64,000 bases of DNA from Pseudeuparius sepicola (taxonomy: Eukaryota; Arthropoda; Insecta; Coleoptera; Anthribidae), in NCBI GenBank assembly GCA_963920635.1, contig OY987308.1, positions 7,692,225 to 7,756,224 on the forward strand, written 5' to 3'. The position numbers and the translations under genes are program-made. Of the stretch, positions 44,130 through 55,802 are shown in pieces. Below the pieces are notes generated by a model. It saw only the letters and a list, made by a program, of their open reading frames with translations, did no database searches and was not told where the DNA came from. How positions within the stretch are numbered: position 1 is the first letter of the stretch; each line of letters opens with the position of its first letter.

Positions 44130-45798
44130 CAAGTGTCATACAATCTTTCCATTAAAACTCCCCAAAGTGTTGAATTTGCGAGAAAGAAAAATATGGATCC
44201 ATTTTTGATCAATGAGCATTTTAGTTTATTAGAAAAAACAGTTAAAGAACTTAAATTAGAGGATAAGCCTTCTCAGATCTGGAATTTGTATGAATCCAGC
44301 TTTTGTTCTGATCCTACCAAAACCAAAATCATCGGTCAACGAGGATTTCCATCAACTCGTACGACAAGTGGTCCCGGAAAACAAAATACCACGGTTTTAA
44401 TGTGATGTAATGCAAGTGGGGAGAAGGCTCCACCACTGGTTATTTTTAAAGGCAAACACGTATGGGATCAGTGGGTAGCACCAGCAGGCAGTGAATTTCC
44501 CAATACAACTTATGCAGCAACTACGAATGGCTGGATGGAAAGCGCAGTTTTTAAAAATTATTTTGAAAAAAGTTTTATCAAGCACTTGTCTTTGGATCGT
44601 CCAGTTTTAGTAATTTATGACGGACATTCCACCCACTTAAGTTTGGAAGTAATTAAAATTGCTATTGCAAACAACATAACAATTTTAAAACTGCCGCCGC
44701 ATACCAGTCATGTGCTCCAACCTCTCGACTTAAGCGTATTCAAGTCTCTGAAAAGTAGATGGGATTCAAAACTGGTAAAATGGCAGAGAAGGAATTATGG
44801 TTCTAAACTCAGTTCTAAAATTCCCAAAAGTGCATTTGCTAAGCTTATTGGCGAAATATGGACTGAGACAAAGCCTGACATTCTAAAAAAATGGATTTAT
44901 TAAAGCTGGTATTAGTCCAGTTAACAGAAATGTAATTTCTTAAGATATGTTTGATCCGACGGCTTTAAAAAAATGGAAATCCTTACAAACACAACCAATT
45001 ACTAATGAACAGAAAATATCTACTAATTTGGCTGCTTCAATGTCTGTAGCAACTCCGACTGCTTCAACATCGACCGTACAAGAGAAAGATAAAGATTGTC
45101 AAAATTTGCCTAATATGCCACTAAATCAAAATTGTGTACCTCAGAAAAATGACAGCAATTTATCGAAAACCACTAAGACCACTTTTGAAGAACTTGTGTT
45201 AAAAACTCTAAAACGTGATCAAATTCCTGAGAAGCAATCTAGAAAACGTATTTCCTTGGGAGCAGAAGTAATAACAAATGTAGATGTTGAACTTTTTCTA
45301 CAAAATACAGCACCCAATAAGGCAACAAAAAAGAAAAAGAAAGAAAGCAAAGAAAGTTCAGATGAAAGTGATTTAGAATTTTGGAAGAGCGACTTAAGTG
45401 AAGATAGAATAACAGAGTTTGACGAAATATCAGACATGGAAATTGACTCTCTAACACATTTTACAAATATTTCAGACTGTGCTTCAAGTTTGGAAAATGA
45501 TGATAATATTGAAGATATTCAGAGACTTAAAGCAGGTGACTTCGTTTTGTCAAACTTTTTCGGAAAAAAGAAATCCTACAAATATGTTTGTCTTATAACA
45601 GAAATAATCGGTAATGAGGCAGAAGTGACTTGTTTACGTAAGATAAGAAAAGCGTCTGAGTGTAGGTTAGATGAAAAAGACAAAAGTTCATTTTTACTCT
45701 CTGATATTGTTGAAAAACTGGACCAATCTAAATTGCTACCGCATGGCAATTATCAAAAATATGTTTTTTCAAGTGCCATCGATGTTTTAGAACAATGA
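44130..45798 (+). pseudogene. Catalytic and C-terminal parts of the second pogo-like transposase
   Basis: The frame from 44130 carries LSIKTPQSVEFARKKNMDPF, WNLYESSF (Asp 1 region altered), then after an in-frame TGA at 44403-44405 continues in the same frame with NGWMESAVFKNYFEKSF, PVLVIYDGHSTHLS (Asp 2) and LPPHTSHVLQPLDLSVFK (Asp 3 region). The frame shifts near 44900, and the C-terminal part (44947-45798) has an acidic/Lys-rich linker and a GDFVLSNFFGKKKSYKYV module. One nonsense codon plus one frameshift suggest fairly recent loss. At Asp 1 the family has E/D-E-(S/T), here LYESSF. Confidence 0.8.
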
Positions 45799-46107
45799 AG
45801 GACATCTTTTTTTATTTAAGTACTCTAGCTAGGATTATATTTGTTCTTAAAATATTAATGACTAATATTTTTTATTTTTGTATTTTTCAATACTTGCATG
45901 AATAGGTACACATAAATGTATCCTAATTTTACAGAACAGTGGTTTTAAGGTTCAGAATGTAAGTTATTTTCTGATTTTGTACTTATTGTGAACAAAACCT
46001 TTTTTTATTTTTTATTTAAAATTGATTGTGCAACTTTTCACAATGCTACTTAATTAGTAATTAGTCCAGTCAAATCTAAAAGTTCATATCTACTGTGTTT
46101 TTTAAAG

Positions 46108-46800
46108 GAAGTGGCTATTTATACGTCCGACGTATATAAAAGTCGGTATACGGCTTGCGCTCTCATTGGTGGATTGAGTCACGTGACACATAACCTTATT
46201 TCTACCGTCCGATGGATGATGAATCGGCTTGTTTACCAAAGTCGATTGGATGACGTCCGAGATTATTCAGATCTATCTTGTCTCATATTTTATATTGCGT
46301 ATGCCCTCCTTTTTCGGCGATGGGCGCTGCGGTATGAAAAATGAAGTGGTAATTATTTCCAATGGTGCCGGCGCCGAATGTCGGGGGGTAGCCAAAATTT
46401 CAAGAAAATCGGAGGTGGGTTACTCATTGAAAATATAAGGGGTACCTAACCTACCTAGCCAAAATTTCAAGAAAATCGGGGGTGGGTTATACCATTGGAA
46501 ATGATTACCACTTCTTTTTTCATACGGCAGCGCGCCTCGCTGCCAACTGCCACAATATGGAGCGAATGCAGCGCCTATCCCCCAAAAAGGAGATCATACG
46601 CTCCTTATTGCAAAGATGGTTGAGAATAATGCACTTTCGACGGCTTCCGACGTATCTAAATAAGTTTAGATATAAGTTTAGTTCGGACATGTACGGAGTT
46701 AAATGTACGTCCAAAGAAGTCACGTGACTCAACTCGCCAATGAGAGCGCAAGACGTATACCGACTTTTATATACGTCGGACGTATAAATAGCCACTTCCT
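46108..46800. mobile_element. Foldback element with GGAAGTGGC ends
   Basis: The left end GGAAGTGGCTATTTATACGT pairs with ACGTATAAATAGCCACTTCC at the right. Arms of about 85 bp include a CATTGG(T/C)GAGTTGAGTCACGTGAC-like block read from both sides. TTTAAA-type bases border both ends, so the target duplication cannot be resolved. A second hairpin is nested at 46328-46531 (GGTATGAAAAATGAAGTGGT and its complement). A second copy of this family is cut by base 1 of the window. Confidence 0.8.
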
Positions 46801-47261
46801 TTTTTAAAACACCAATTTGGTTTTTTGTGCATTAAAAAGCTATATTATGTAAGGTTGTTTGCTCTTGCCCGCGTCCGCTTACCTAAGTATTTCAGTCAGA
46901 AAATCTCAATATCCGCACTTGCCCCGTTTCGGTGGGGCTAGTGCAACCATTGCTGTTGAAAATAAAAAATGGCTTTTTCAAAAAACAGATAAGACTTGAT
47001 CAACAATAATTGTATACCTACTATAAAACGTACAATATGCTTTAACCATTACACTTATGAAAATACAGAGCTTTAATGCATTTAATTTAGGCATTTTAAT
47101 CTGTCTTAAACCCAACTATTCATTTTTCGGGTCTAACTTCCCCACCTCACCTTACTTATCCGTGGCCGCTCCACCCTATTCATCCCAAATCGCCACGGCC
47201 AAATTGGTTGAATTGGGCTTCTTTTTGTTCCCAAATATGAAAAAAAAAGTGGCTCGGGGGT

Positions 47262-47848
47262 AAGGTTTCGGTAATTATGGAACACACCGTATGCACCGCC
47301 CGATTTTCTTGAAATTTTGGCTACCTCCCTGTTTTCGAGGTCCCTGAACACGAATCTGACCTCAGCTTTTAGCGCTCGGACGTAGTTTCCGAGATAATGA
47401 ATTTTCAAATTTCCTTTGACACCTCACTTTTCACGGCGATATTTGTGGTTATAATCCGGATGAATTTTTAATGTATGCAGCTCAATCTGATCACCACCCT
47501 ATTTTGCACCTTTTGCCACATCGAAACTTCGCGACAACCCGCGGAAAACCCGAAATTTTGAAAGATTTTTGCCGTGTTTACGCCCGGCCCGGCCGCTGTT
47601 TTTGCCCGGCTGCCGGCGCGCAAAATAGGGTGATGTTTCAGCTAAATTCCATTTGGATTATAACCACAAATAACGCCGTGAAAAGTGAGGTGTCAAAAGA
47701 AATTTGAAAACTCATTTTCTCGGAAACTACTTGCGAGCACCACAAACTGAGGTCAGATTCGCGTTCAGGGACCTCGAAAATGGGGGGGTAGCCAAAATTT
47801 CAAGAAAATCCGGCGGTGCATACGGTATATTCAATAATTACCAGCGTT
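47262..47848. repeat. Long palindrome, about 587 bp
   Basis: GGTAATTATGGAACACACCG...GGTGCATACGGT pairing continues through TAGCCAAAATTTCAAGAAAA and its complement, GGTCCCTGAACACG, TGACACCTCACTTTTCACGG and GGTTATAATCC. The centre near 47550 is GC-rich (CGCCCGGCCCGGCCG). The sub-sequence TAGCCAAAATTTCAAGAAAA also occurs in the hairpin at 46328-46531, so the two are relatives. Confidence 0.75.
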
Positions 47849-48061
47849 TCAAGTCGACTCAAGGTCATAGCGGCCACAGATGAGTAGTTTGCAGATTTCC
47901 CTACATAATATTTTTCTGAGAGGTTGAAGAAGTTGGAGACACGTTAAAAGTGTATCGCCCTAAAAGGGCACTATGTTGAAAAATAAACAATAAAAATAAT
48001 AAAAAAATAATGCTTTCATTGGTAGTCTCATCAATGGTAATTGATGAGCCTACCACCCTCA

Positions 48062-49980
48062 TATGAGAGCGAGAATTATAAACTTACAACTTACCTCAAC
48101 CATTCTCAAAATTTCACGTAAACATATGGCCACAAAGACGACAAAAGGCACTTTGTACCTATTACTTTTACTTCTCACTTCAACTTCCCTTCATAATCCT
48201 TGTGCTGCATTCTTTTACACCTTATTTTCTGATATATGGACTACTTATATGGTACACACGGACTTGGACCACTGCATCCTGGATGCCCCACACAGAACTC
48301 TCAACTCTCTACAATAAAAATACCTATCATAAAACAGCGAATTGTAGTACAGGGCCCCTAATTTTCAAGAAATGCTCCTCTCATTGTATGTTTGCATGCT
48401 GGATTTGTTCATTGACTGAGGTTGATTTGGGTACATACCTACCAGCAATAAAAATAATAGGTAGTGTATGCCTCTTGTTCTACTTAAAATGCATTTTTGA
48501 TTTTACTAGCTTGTAAGGAGATACGGGGTCCTTTTTCCTTTTTCACTTCCACCACAGTGAACGAGTGAACAAAATTTTTGTTTGCAATCACAAAACTTTA
48601 AGCTTAGGTTGGAATAATAGGTCCCTATTCTCTGGACAGGATAAGCTGCTACACAGGTCGCGCCAACTAAGTTAGCGCCGAAAACGTCTCACCTGAAGCG
48701 AAACGCTATTTCGCCTTTATTATTTTATATTATTTCTGGTTCAAGAGAGCCAGTAGATCAAGGTTATGCATAGTCCTTTACTTTTAAACGGCAAGTTCAA
48801 CAATAGGGTACTTGACAATATTTTTAATTGCTCTAAAATTGTACTCTGTTTACAGTAGATGCACCAACATAACACGTAATAAATGAAACAACGGCTTTTA
48901 ACCCTTAGTTTTTATGATAATTAAAGACAAAGTTGCACAATTTTGTTCAGGCTGAAATCTTCAGTTTCGTCGTTCTATTGTCCAGAACGCCAAACGTGGC
49001 AACTCTGTGCCTCTCAGGAGAAATGGAACTGTAACGTTGCCGGTGCCCGTTTGCAATCATTCGTGGAACAAAGGCAAATTGCAGTTTTCTATTCAAGTAT
49101 CTCCAGCTTGCCTATAAATATCTGTTACTTAATGTATTGAAACCTTTGAGCTTTAATTAACGCAATTGCACACACAAATTTTGTCACATAAAGACTTTTT
49201 ATTACGAATATGTTCCGTATATTGACTCCTCTATATCAAAATGGTGTCTGTTTATGCTGCATACGCTGGAAACTATATCCTTCATCTCTGCCACGTAACA
49301 CTTTAGTTAAAATATCTGTATACGGAACATACTATAAATATTCAGGTACCAATAATGGGGGAAATATTCGCGTATTTGGCAACGTTACCCGCCCACCTAG
49401 GCATCTAACCCTATTCATATATCCACATGTCATCTAACACGTATGGTTTTCTGATCGGCAAATGACATCCCGTGATGCCAACTGTCATTCCGTGTGCATT
49501 CCGTATCTCGCTAAATCAAAATATTAGTAGATAATATCTGTGCCATTTATTATAGTTTGTTATTGATATTAACTATTATATATTGTTTGCGGACCTAGTT
49601 ATCGTGTTGTGATGTGTACCCACTAAACATTGAACATAACATCAACATTGCGTAATATTGAAACTAAGTAATTTTGTGATATTTTTTTTCAATTGTTACA
49701 AGTTTCATTATTATAAGTTACAATGATGCACACCTATTGCACATTAAAAACGTTACAAATTATTATATATTTAAATGATTAATAATTGTAATGTTATTTT
49801 ATATCTTTCAAGGAAACAAAAATGCAATATACAGAATAAGTAAATTTTAGACGTTGAATGTAACGTTTTTTGCAAATATTGAATCCATGCCTAAATAAAA
49901 ATATATTTGGCAACAAGCTTTACTTCAGGTCGGTAATTTCCGCAAACTTTCGGATATTATCGGCTACATTCGCTCGTTGG
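48062..49980. other. 1.9 kb without a recognised gene
   Basis: A frame at 48063-48317 contains a Leu-rich stretch resembling a signal peptide (GTLYLLLLLLTSTSL) but no domain, and I do not call it. An imperfect inverted repeat ATGTTCCGTATA...TATACGGAACAT spans about 49209-49331. The rest is AT-rich unique sequence. Confidence 0.5.
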
Positions 49981-49984
49981 ATTG

Positions 49985-50126
49985 GTTGGTATATATCGCG
50001 CCACGGCTGATGACCAATCACGTTTCGACTCTCAAACGTTGTCCGTTTATTTTATGTCCACAATCACAATGTCCACGTCCGTTCGTAGCGTCGCCGTCGT
50101 GAAAGTTGATCTCGTGTTCTTCAATC
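49985..50126 (+). promoter_or_regulatory. Candidate promoter and 5' leader of locus B
   Basis: ATTGGTTGGTATATATCGCG carries an inverted CCAAT box and a TATA-like run at about 49990-49996. A second CCAAT (GACCAATCAC) follows at about 50011. The stretch is richer in CpG than its surroundings, and about 80 bp of pyrimidine-rich leader precede ATG 50127. Assigned from motifs and position only. Confidence 0.4.
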
Positions 50127-50147
50127 ATGAGTGAACCAGTGAAAAGG
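50127..50147 (+). CDS. Candidate first coding exon of locus B (seven codons, phase 0)
   Basis: ATG AGT GAA CCA GTG AAA AGG is followed by a consensus donor GTAAGT. The exon ends in phase 0. The transposase exon at 56618 (after TTTTTTAG) and the DUF4806 exon at 59915 (after TTTTTTTAG) both start in phase 0 and both lack their own suitable ATG. This exon could therefore lead either protein, making introns of about 6.5 and 9.8 kb that hold other elements. The link is inferred; a donor after an ATG can occur by chance. Confidence 0.5.
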
Positions 50148-50485
50148 GTAAGTGTCGATATTTTGTTATCATTATCTTATTAAGTTTCTGCTCTGTATTA
50201 TTCAACACAGGTTATGTGTATACTGATATTTGTTGACGGTACACAATACAGAATCCCCGACATGAAACTAATATGGCGTCTGATACATCCAAAAATCCAA
50301 ACTAAGCGGAAAATATAGAATTGAAATTATTACCTATACCGAGCTTGAATGTGAATATGAATAGGCATATAATGCATAAATCGGTGCAAACGGAAATAGA
50401 TTTATCAGTAGGGGAACAACATGCAAGCACGCATATTTCCAACGGTGTTTTTGCGGGCCTTTCTCTTGGTATCCATTTGCTTTTA

Positions 50486-51302
50486 ACCTCCCCGCACCTA
50501 CCATCAAAAAATGGGGAGGTACTTGTAATCGCTCCAAAAATCGAAATTGAGATAACACGTTTTGTGGTCCCAGGAACCCAAAAAAGTTGTTTTTTAAAAA
50601 TGTCTGTATGTATGTACGTACGTAACGCTTTTTTGTAAACACGATTGTGAAAAAACTACTGGACCGATTTGGCTGAAATTTGAACCAACGACTTCTTGGC
50701 GGCCAACTTAGAATTGAAAAGCTTTTGGAGGAAATTCGTCAACGGAAACTGTCAATTTTTTTTAAACTTTTTTATTATTGAAAAGCATTGGGATTTTTTT
50801 TTTATTCAAAAGACAATGAAAAATGGAAATAAGTGACCATCATCATTTTTGACATTTTTGTAAAAAACGGTCAAATCGTTATTATTGAAGTGGTTTTCTT
50901 TATTCGTATGACGAGAAAAAAAGAAAAAAAATGACGATCAAAATATTTGACATTTCTGTGGAAATTTTGACATATAAATGGTCAACTTTTTTGCTATTAT
51001 AGATAGAGCAGTGGGTTTTTTTATTCGAACACGACAATAAGAAATAAAAAAATGACCATTATAATTTTTGACATATAATTTTCAACTTTTTTACTATTAT
51101 AGATTAGAGATGAGATAGAGAAATGGGGTTTTCTTTACTCGGAAGATATCAGAAAAAAAATATTTGTCATCAAAAAGTCGAATTTTCAATATTAGAGATA
51201 TAGAAGTGGGATTTGATTAATTTGGAAGACATTAAAAAATAGAGAATTCCGAGGAGAATTCAAAATTGCAAATATATTATAACCACAGAACGGGTGGGGA
51301 GG
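50486..51302. mobile_element. Repeat element with AACCTCCCC ends and internal tandem units
   Basis: The left end TTAACCTCCCCGCACC is complemented by GGGTGGGGAGGTT at about 51289-51302. Between them, about five diverged units of roughly 105 bp (50760-51235) share a GGTTTTTTTATTC(G)-like run, a GACAATAAGAAAT-like run, and ATGACNATNATNATTTTTGACAT. It lies in the proposed first intron of locus B. Confidence 0.55.
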
Positions 51303-51920
51303 TTCAGCCGCTTCCTCCAGCTGCTCATTTTTTATACCTAATTACCTCTTGGCAAAAAAGGTGAGTTCGTAAAGCAACTATCTTCGCTACCACCACAGCG
51401 TTCAAAAATTTTAGGGCTTTTAATGAATAGTGCTGTACTGCCTGTTATAGCAAAAACCAAGTAATAAAGCTAAACTTTTTTAAGATACTGGTGGCGAAGG
51501 AAGTAAGTTTTTGAATACACTCAAACCGTCTATGGCCAAATAGTGTACTTAATTTATTTTTATTAGGTACCTATACCCCCTTCCCCTGCGCTAAAACTTT
51601 TACGTCAGTTTTCTGCACACGAGCTGTAACTTTTACTATTATAGATACCTAGATGTTTTGTGAAAAAAATAATTGACATATGTGGGTGCTGTCATCGGTT
51701 AGGTTAGGTTGTTAGGTTATTGGCAATGCAGTGATGGAGTGATGCTGTGGAGTAATGTACAAAATGCAATTCACAGGTGCATGATGCATTAACTGATGTT
51801 GTACGTGTCTTTTATATTTTATATAATTATTTAAATTGGTGAGTCGTTCAAATTTAAAATATTTTTGATCATGCTTTTTTGATTTCTTTTAAATAATCTT
51901 GAACAATTTAACAATATAAT
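51303..51920. other. No gene recognised
   Basis: Unique AT-rich sequence inside the proposed first intron of locus B. A GGTTAGGTTAGGTTGTTAGG run at about 51697-51716 resembles the insect telomere repeat but is too short to matter. Confidence 0.5.
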
Positions 51921-52414
51921 AGCCGTATTCGATTGGCAATAAAAAAGTGATTTGGATCGATCCAAACTGATCTTGTATCAGTTTTGTACGTTCGATTGAG
52001 GAATATCACTTTTCTCCACTCTAAAAATTAGTGATTTGGGTTCATTTGTTGTTCATCCAGCCGTTTTCTAAGATCAGCTGGTGATCCATGTTAATTTTGG
52101 CGCTAAATTCAAATTTAATTTCTGGCAGTGTATCTTTGGGGTTAGGTAGGCTGGGAAACACATAGACGTAGAGGGGAAACACAGTGGGAAAACAAATAAT
52201 AACTAATGAAGAGAAATACACTATTTCTCTTTCGCGCGGAAAACTCAAACAAGTTATAAATTTGGGAGGTTATGTTCTGTCACTGGTCACTGGTCAAAAA
52301 TTGACGCGTCGGTCGGTGTTCGTTTGAAAGTATGGATTTGCTGAACTGGTCTCATTTTTAAGCGATCCAAGATGATCCTGATCCACTTTTTATTAATTCC
52401 AATCGAATACGGCT
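51921..52414. mobile_element. MITE with GCCGTATTCGATTGG ends
   Basis: The left AGCCGTATTCGATTGGCAAT and right ATTCCAATCGAATACGGCT are inverted repeats. The next blocks (AAAAAAGTGATTTGGATCGATC and GATCCTGATCCACTTTTTA) also pair. About 494 bp, non-coding. The target duplication is not clear. Lies in the proposed locus B intron. Confidence 0.75.
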
Positions 52415-53392
52415 TATGCAATACCTACTACTACAAATAGATATTTCCTGTTTTTTGTTTCGGTCGGTTTCAGTCTCGTTTCAGTTTTGTGGAAGCAACA
52501 TTAACTTTCCCAAGACTAGCCACTGCGTTATAGCCGAGCTTAAAACCTATATCGGCTGTCCCAAAACACAGTAGCCTTGACAGTAACTACATTTATTTAC
52601 TAATATTTTTTACTAAACGTCGTTTTACCACACTTGTGAATACATCCTTGTAAAATTCTCTACCATATAAGGTACTGTAATGAATTATGTTGTTTTCTTT
52701 ATAGGGTTCAGTAATAAAGCAGTGTTTTTTCTTAATTGAATTGTCCGATACATTTCAAACAATGGATATAAAGCCAGCTATAACTTTTTTACTTATGAAC
52801 CGATTTTTAATTTTTCTGTATACAGGGTTAACTATCACTTAGTACAAAAATTTTTATGGCAGATAAAGAAAAATTAGACTTGCTAAAATAAATTTTCAAA
52901 AATTTTCTAACATTTGTCTTAAGCCTAAAAATTTTTTTTTCAAATTGTATTAAACCCCTCAAAAAACGCCGCCTATGGACGCCCGCGCGACATGTCTAAA
53001 AATTTCGCATATGTCAATAGCGCGGCGTTGCCACGTCTATCAATTTATCCGATTATTCACCACAAAATTTCGATTTCCTTTTAAAAACGATTACTTTCTA
53101 AGGAACATGTAGAATGCCTATGAAACACCTACCTTACTGACATTTCCAGGATTGTTTGCACCATTTTCTGTTTTCTTGCTTTTTTACATTGAAAGTCACA
53201 CAACACAACATTCACATTTTTTAAATCTGTTGGGGATCTCTTGGTTTCCCTCTGCTATTCCTTTTGTTTGAAGCGAGGTACTCAGCCTGACGACCACGAC
53301 GAGGTAGATCCCCTCCGCCAGGAAAACCCCGAAGGGTAACCGAAAAATCACAACTGCACTAGCACACATTGCACAAATGCACATGCAAAGCA

Positions 53393-54717
53393 CTACAGTA
53401 GCTGTTCAAAGAGGCCGCCGTTAACTTCGATGCACAAATTCACTCGGTTAACTAAAGAAGTCCGGATACGTGCAAAAAGTCCATGATTATTCCGGATTTG
53501 AACAGCTGCACCTTCAATTCGTTCACGTAACTGCTGCTCGTTGTCGATTTCCTGCTCGTACACAATCGCCTTCATGAATCCCCAAATACAAAAATCCATT
53601 GGATTCAAGTCTGGTGATCGCGGCGGCCATGCAATTGGCCCTCCTCTTCCGATCCAACGGTTGGGGCATTGGTCGTCTAAAAGTGCACGAACAGGTCTCG
53701 CAAAATGGGCTGGTGCACCATCGTGCATAAACCACATGTCATGCAGTACTTGTAGTGGCAAATTATCAAACAAAACATTTGTCAGAAAATACAAGTATCG
53801 TTCAGCGTTTAAATTTTCCGGTAGAATGTATGGTCCAATTAATCGATCTCCATAAACTCCAGCCCAAACATTGATGGAAAACCGACGTTGGAAATTAAAC
53901 CGCCGAACAGCATGTGGGTTCTCATCGGACCAAATATGGCTGTTGTGTCTAAAAAAAAAAAACAAAAATTAGAAATATTCACAATTTTGGCGAAGGCGTT
54001 AGGATTGACATAGCCAATTTTATAATAAATAAAAAAGATAATATGGAGGAGAGAAAGCTATAAGTAAGTAAAAATTTACATACGTGTTTAAAACCCCAGC
54101 ACGTGTGAAGCAGCATTCGTCTGTCCAAAGAATGTTGAAAACAAAGTTTGGGTCTTGGGCGATTCGATCACGTAGCCAAGTGCAGTAGGTCATTCTCACC
54201 GGAAAATCATTTGCTTCTAATACTTGGACCTTTTGTATGTGATAAGGGTGAAGGCCGTTTTCCCTTAGAATCCTCCATGCCTGTAAATAATTGTATTGTT
54301 ACATTTTAAATTTTATGTAGGTATTAGGTGCAAGCAAAGACAATCCCATCACATGGGATAGTCTTTGGTAGAAGTCAGTTTTATTGGTTTTATTTTACTT
54401 GCCTTGTTCTGAGATATTCCCAATCTCCTTGCAATAGCTGTAGTGCTTATGGAAGGTTGCTCTTCCACCAAATCAAGCACTGACTCAACATCGTCCATGT
54501 TCATTTGCCCTCCAGGCCCACCCCTTCGATCTTGCAAAACACCAGTGTTTCGCATACGTTGTACAATGTTCACGAAAGTACGTGGGTTAGGCATATTTGC
54601 CCTGTTAGGAAAACGAATACGGTATTCTGCTGCAGCTCGATGTGCACTTTCATCGCATCTCCCGTACATTATAACCATGTCCGTTAACTCGGCGTTCGAA
54701 TACTCCGGCATTTTCAC
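53393..54717 (-). CDS. DD41D Tc1/mariner transposase, three exons, intact
   Basis: Exons (minus strand): 54717-54403, 54280-54084 and 53948-53393, joining in phase to 355 codons and a TAG. The first intron starts with GC (AAG|GCAAGT) and the second with GTATGT; both end in AG. Exon 1 holds a DUF4817-like N-terminal helix-turn-helix (ELTDMVIMYGRCDESAHRAA) and a second one (ISTTAIARRLGIS). The catalytic triad is the D in ILWTDECCF, the D in MHDGAPAH, and the D in SPDLNPMDF. I count 41 residues between the second and third Asp. The enzyme binds its inverted repeats and inserts at TA. No stop or frameshift was seen, so it may be active and could mobilise the 30.4-kb copy. Confidence 0.85.
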
Positions 54718-54818
54718 AAAGACGCTGAACGATTTGCCGCGAAAATCAAGACCAAACTGGGAAATAACGCCATGTTACATTCGCAAATGCCCTCCGTCGG
54801 CTACTAGCCAAACTTGAA

Positions 54819-55802
54819 AAGGTTTGTTCCAACAGGGCCAATAACCGTGCTCAAGCACGTTCAGCGCATGCGCACTACCCCGCTGGCTGTTCCAACTGAA
54901 TTATGTACCTACCGACACGGGACGATACACGCACTGTTCCAGCCGATTTATGGATCATTTGTGTATCGTCCTTGTACGATAAAAACGGTGCCTGGTCTAA
55001 AGCAATAACCGCGTGTACTGACATGCGCAGTGTATGGTCGTGTGACAGAGATAAACATTAACATCATATTTTTGTTTTTACGTAGATGGTTTTAAATCGA
55101 TGGCTGGGATCGTGTTTTTTATTTCTTGTTGGTTTTTGGCTTGTTGGGTAGGGCGAGGAATCGTTGAACAATAATTTTTTAGAGTGAAGAGTGAGGTTAG
55201 CCCACCGAACATTCGGTTAGCCACATATTAAACACGCAGGTTAGGTGCGGTCACAAAACGTGATTCGGTCGATTTGATTCACAATCCGTTCCATCTGAAA
55301 TTTTCTTTGGGATCGCACATGAACGGTGCAAAACTAGCGCATGCGTTCTTTAAGGGTTATCATCTAGTTCATGTACAGTTCTGTGACGGTACGTAAATTC
55401 GAGTTGGAACAAATGATCCCAAAGAAAATTTCAGATGGAACGGAAAAATTGTTCAACGATTCCCCGCCCTACCCAACAAGCCAAAAACCAACAAGAAATA
55501 AAAAACACGATCCCAGCCATCGATTTAAACCTATCTACGTAAAAACAAAAATATGATGTTAATGTTTATCTCTGTCACACGACCATACACTGCGCATGTC
55601 AGTACACGCGGTTATTGCTTTAGACCAGGCACCGTTTTTATCGTACAAGGACGATACACAAATGATCCATAAATCGGCTGGAACAGTGCGTGTATCGTCC
55701 CGTGTCGGTAGGTACATAATTCAGTTGGAACAGCCAGTGGGGTAGTGCGCATGCGCTGAACGTGCTTGAGCACGGTTATTGGCCCTGTTGGAACAAACCT
55801 TG
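54819..55802. mobile_element. Foldback element with about 355-bp near-identical arms
   Basis: AAGGTTTGTTCCAACAGGGC at left pairs with GCCCTGTTGGAACAAACCTT at right. Arms 54819-55175 and 55448-55802 are almost mismatch-free, so this is recent. An inner pair (TTCCATCTGAAATTTTCTTTG and its complement, 55287-55313 and 55408-55437) forms a second palindrome in the loop. It is inserted about 100 bp upstream of the DD41D transposase ATG, in its likely promoter or leader. Confidence 0.85.

Larger units (their letters stand above)
38585..47162. mobile_element. Second pogo-like transposon, with GTGGGGCAAG motifs and nested insertions
   Basis: The ends AGGTGAGGTGGGGCAAGAG (left) and ...TTCCCCACCTCACCT (right) are inverted repeats flanked by TA. 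The motif GTGGGGCAAGNGC or its complement recurs near both ends (38593, 39594, about 39624, 46861, 46920 and 46933 regions), like the sub-terminal motifs of the 24443 element. Later insertions inside are a hAT MITE (38666-39408), two foldbacks (41102-43836) and another foldback (46108-46800). It carries a split, broken transposase. Confidence 0.75.
37858..48060. mobile_element. 10.2-kb nest bounded by about 168-bp inverted repeats
   Basis: 37858-38024 (GAGGGTGGTA ... GTAGGGAAATCTGC) is the inverted copy of 47891-48060 (GCAGATTTCCCTAC ... TACCACCCTC). Both share TTTTAGGGCGATACACTTTT and a run near GTTGAAAAATAAA. The outer element was opened by later insertions: a foldback at 38031-38580, the pogo element at 38585-47162 and the palindrome at 47262-47848. 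The arms encode nothing. Confidence 0.75.

Noticed and set aside
44133..44405. A separate small gene
   Set aside because: It is the N-terminal side of the pogo-like catalytic region; the TGA at 44403 is a nonsense change within one longer frame.
48063..48516. Small ORF with a signal-peptide-like Leu stretch
   Set aside because: No homologous pattern, no promoter or poly-A context, and it directly abuts the arm of the 10-kb nest.
51697..51722. TTAGG-type telomere repeat
   Set aside because: Only two or three imperfect units; too short to indicate a telomere or an interstitial telomeric site.
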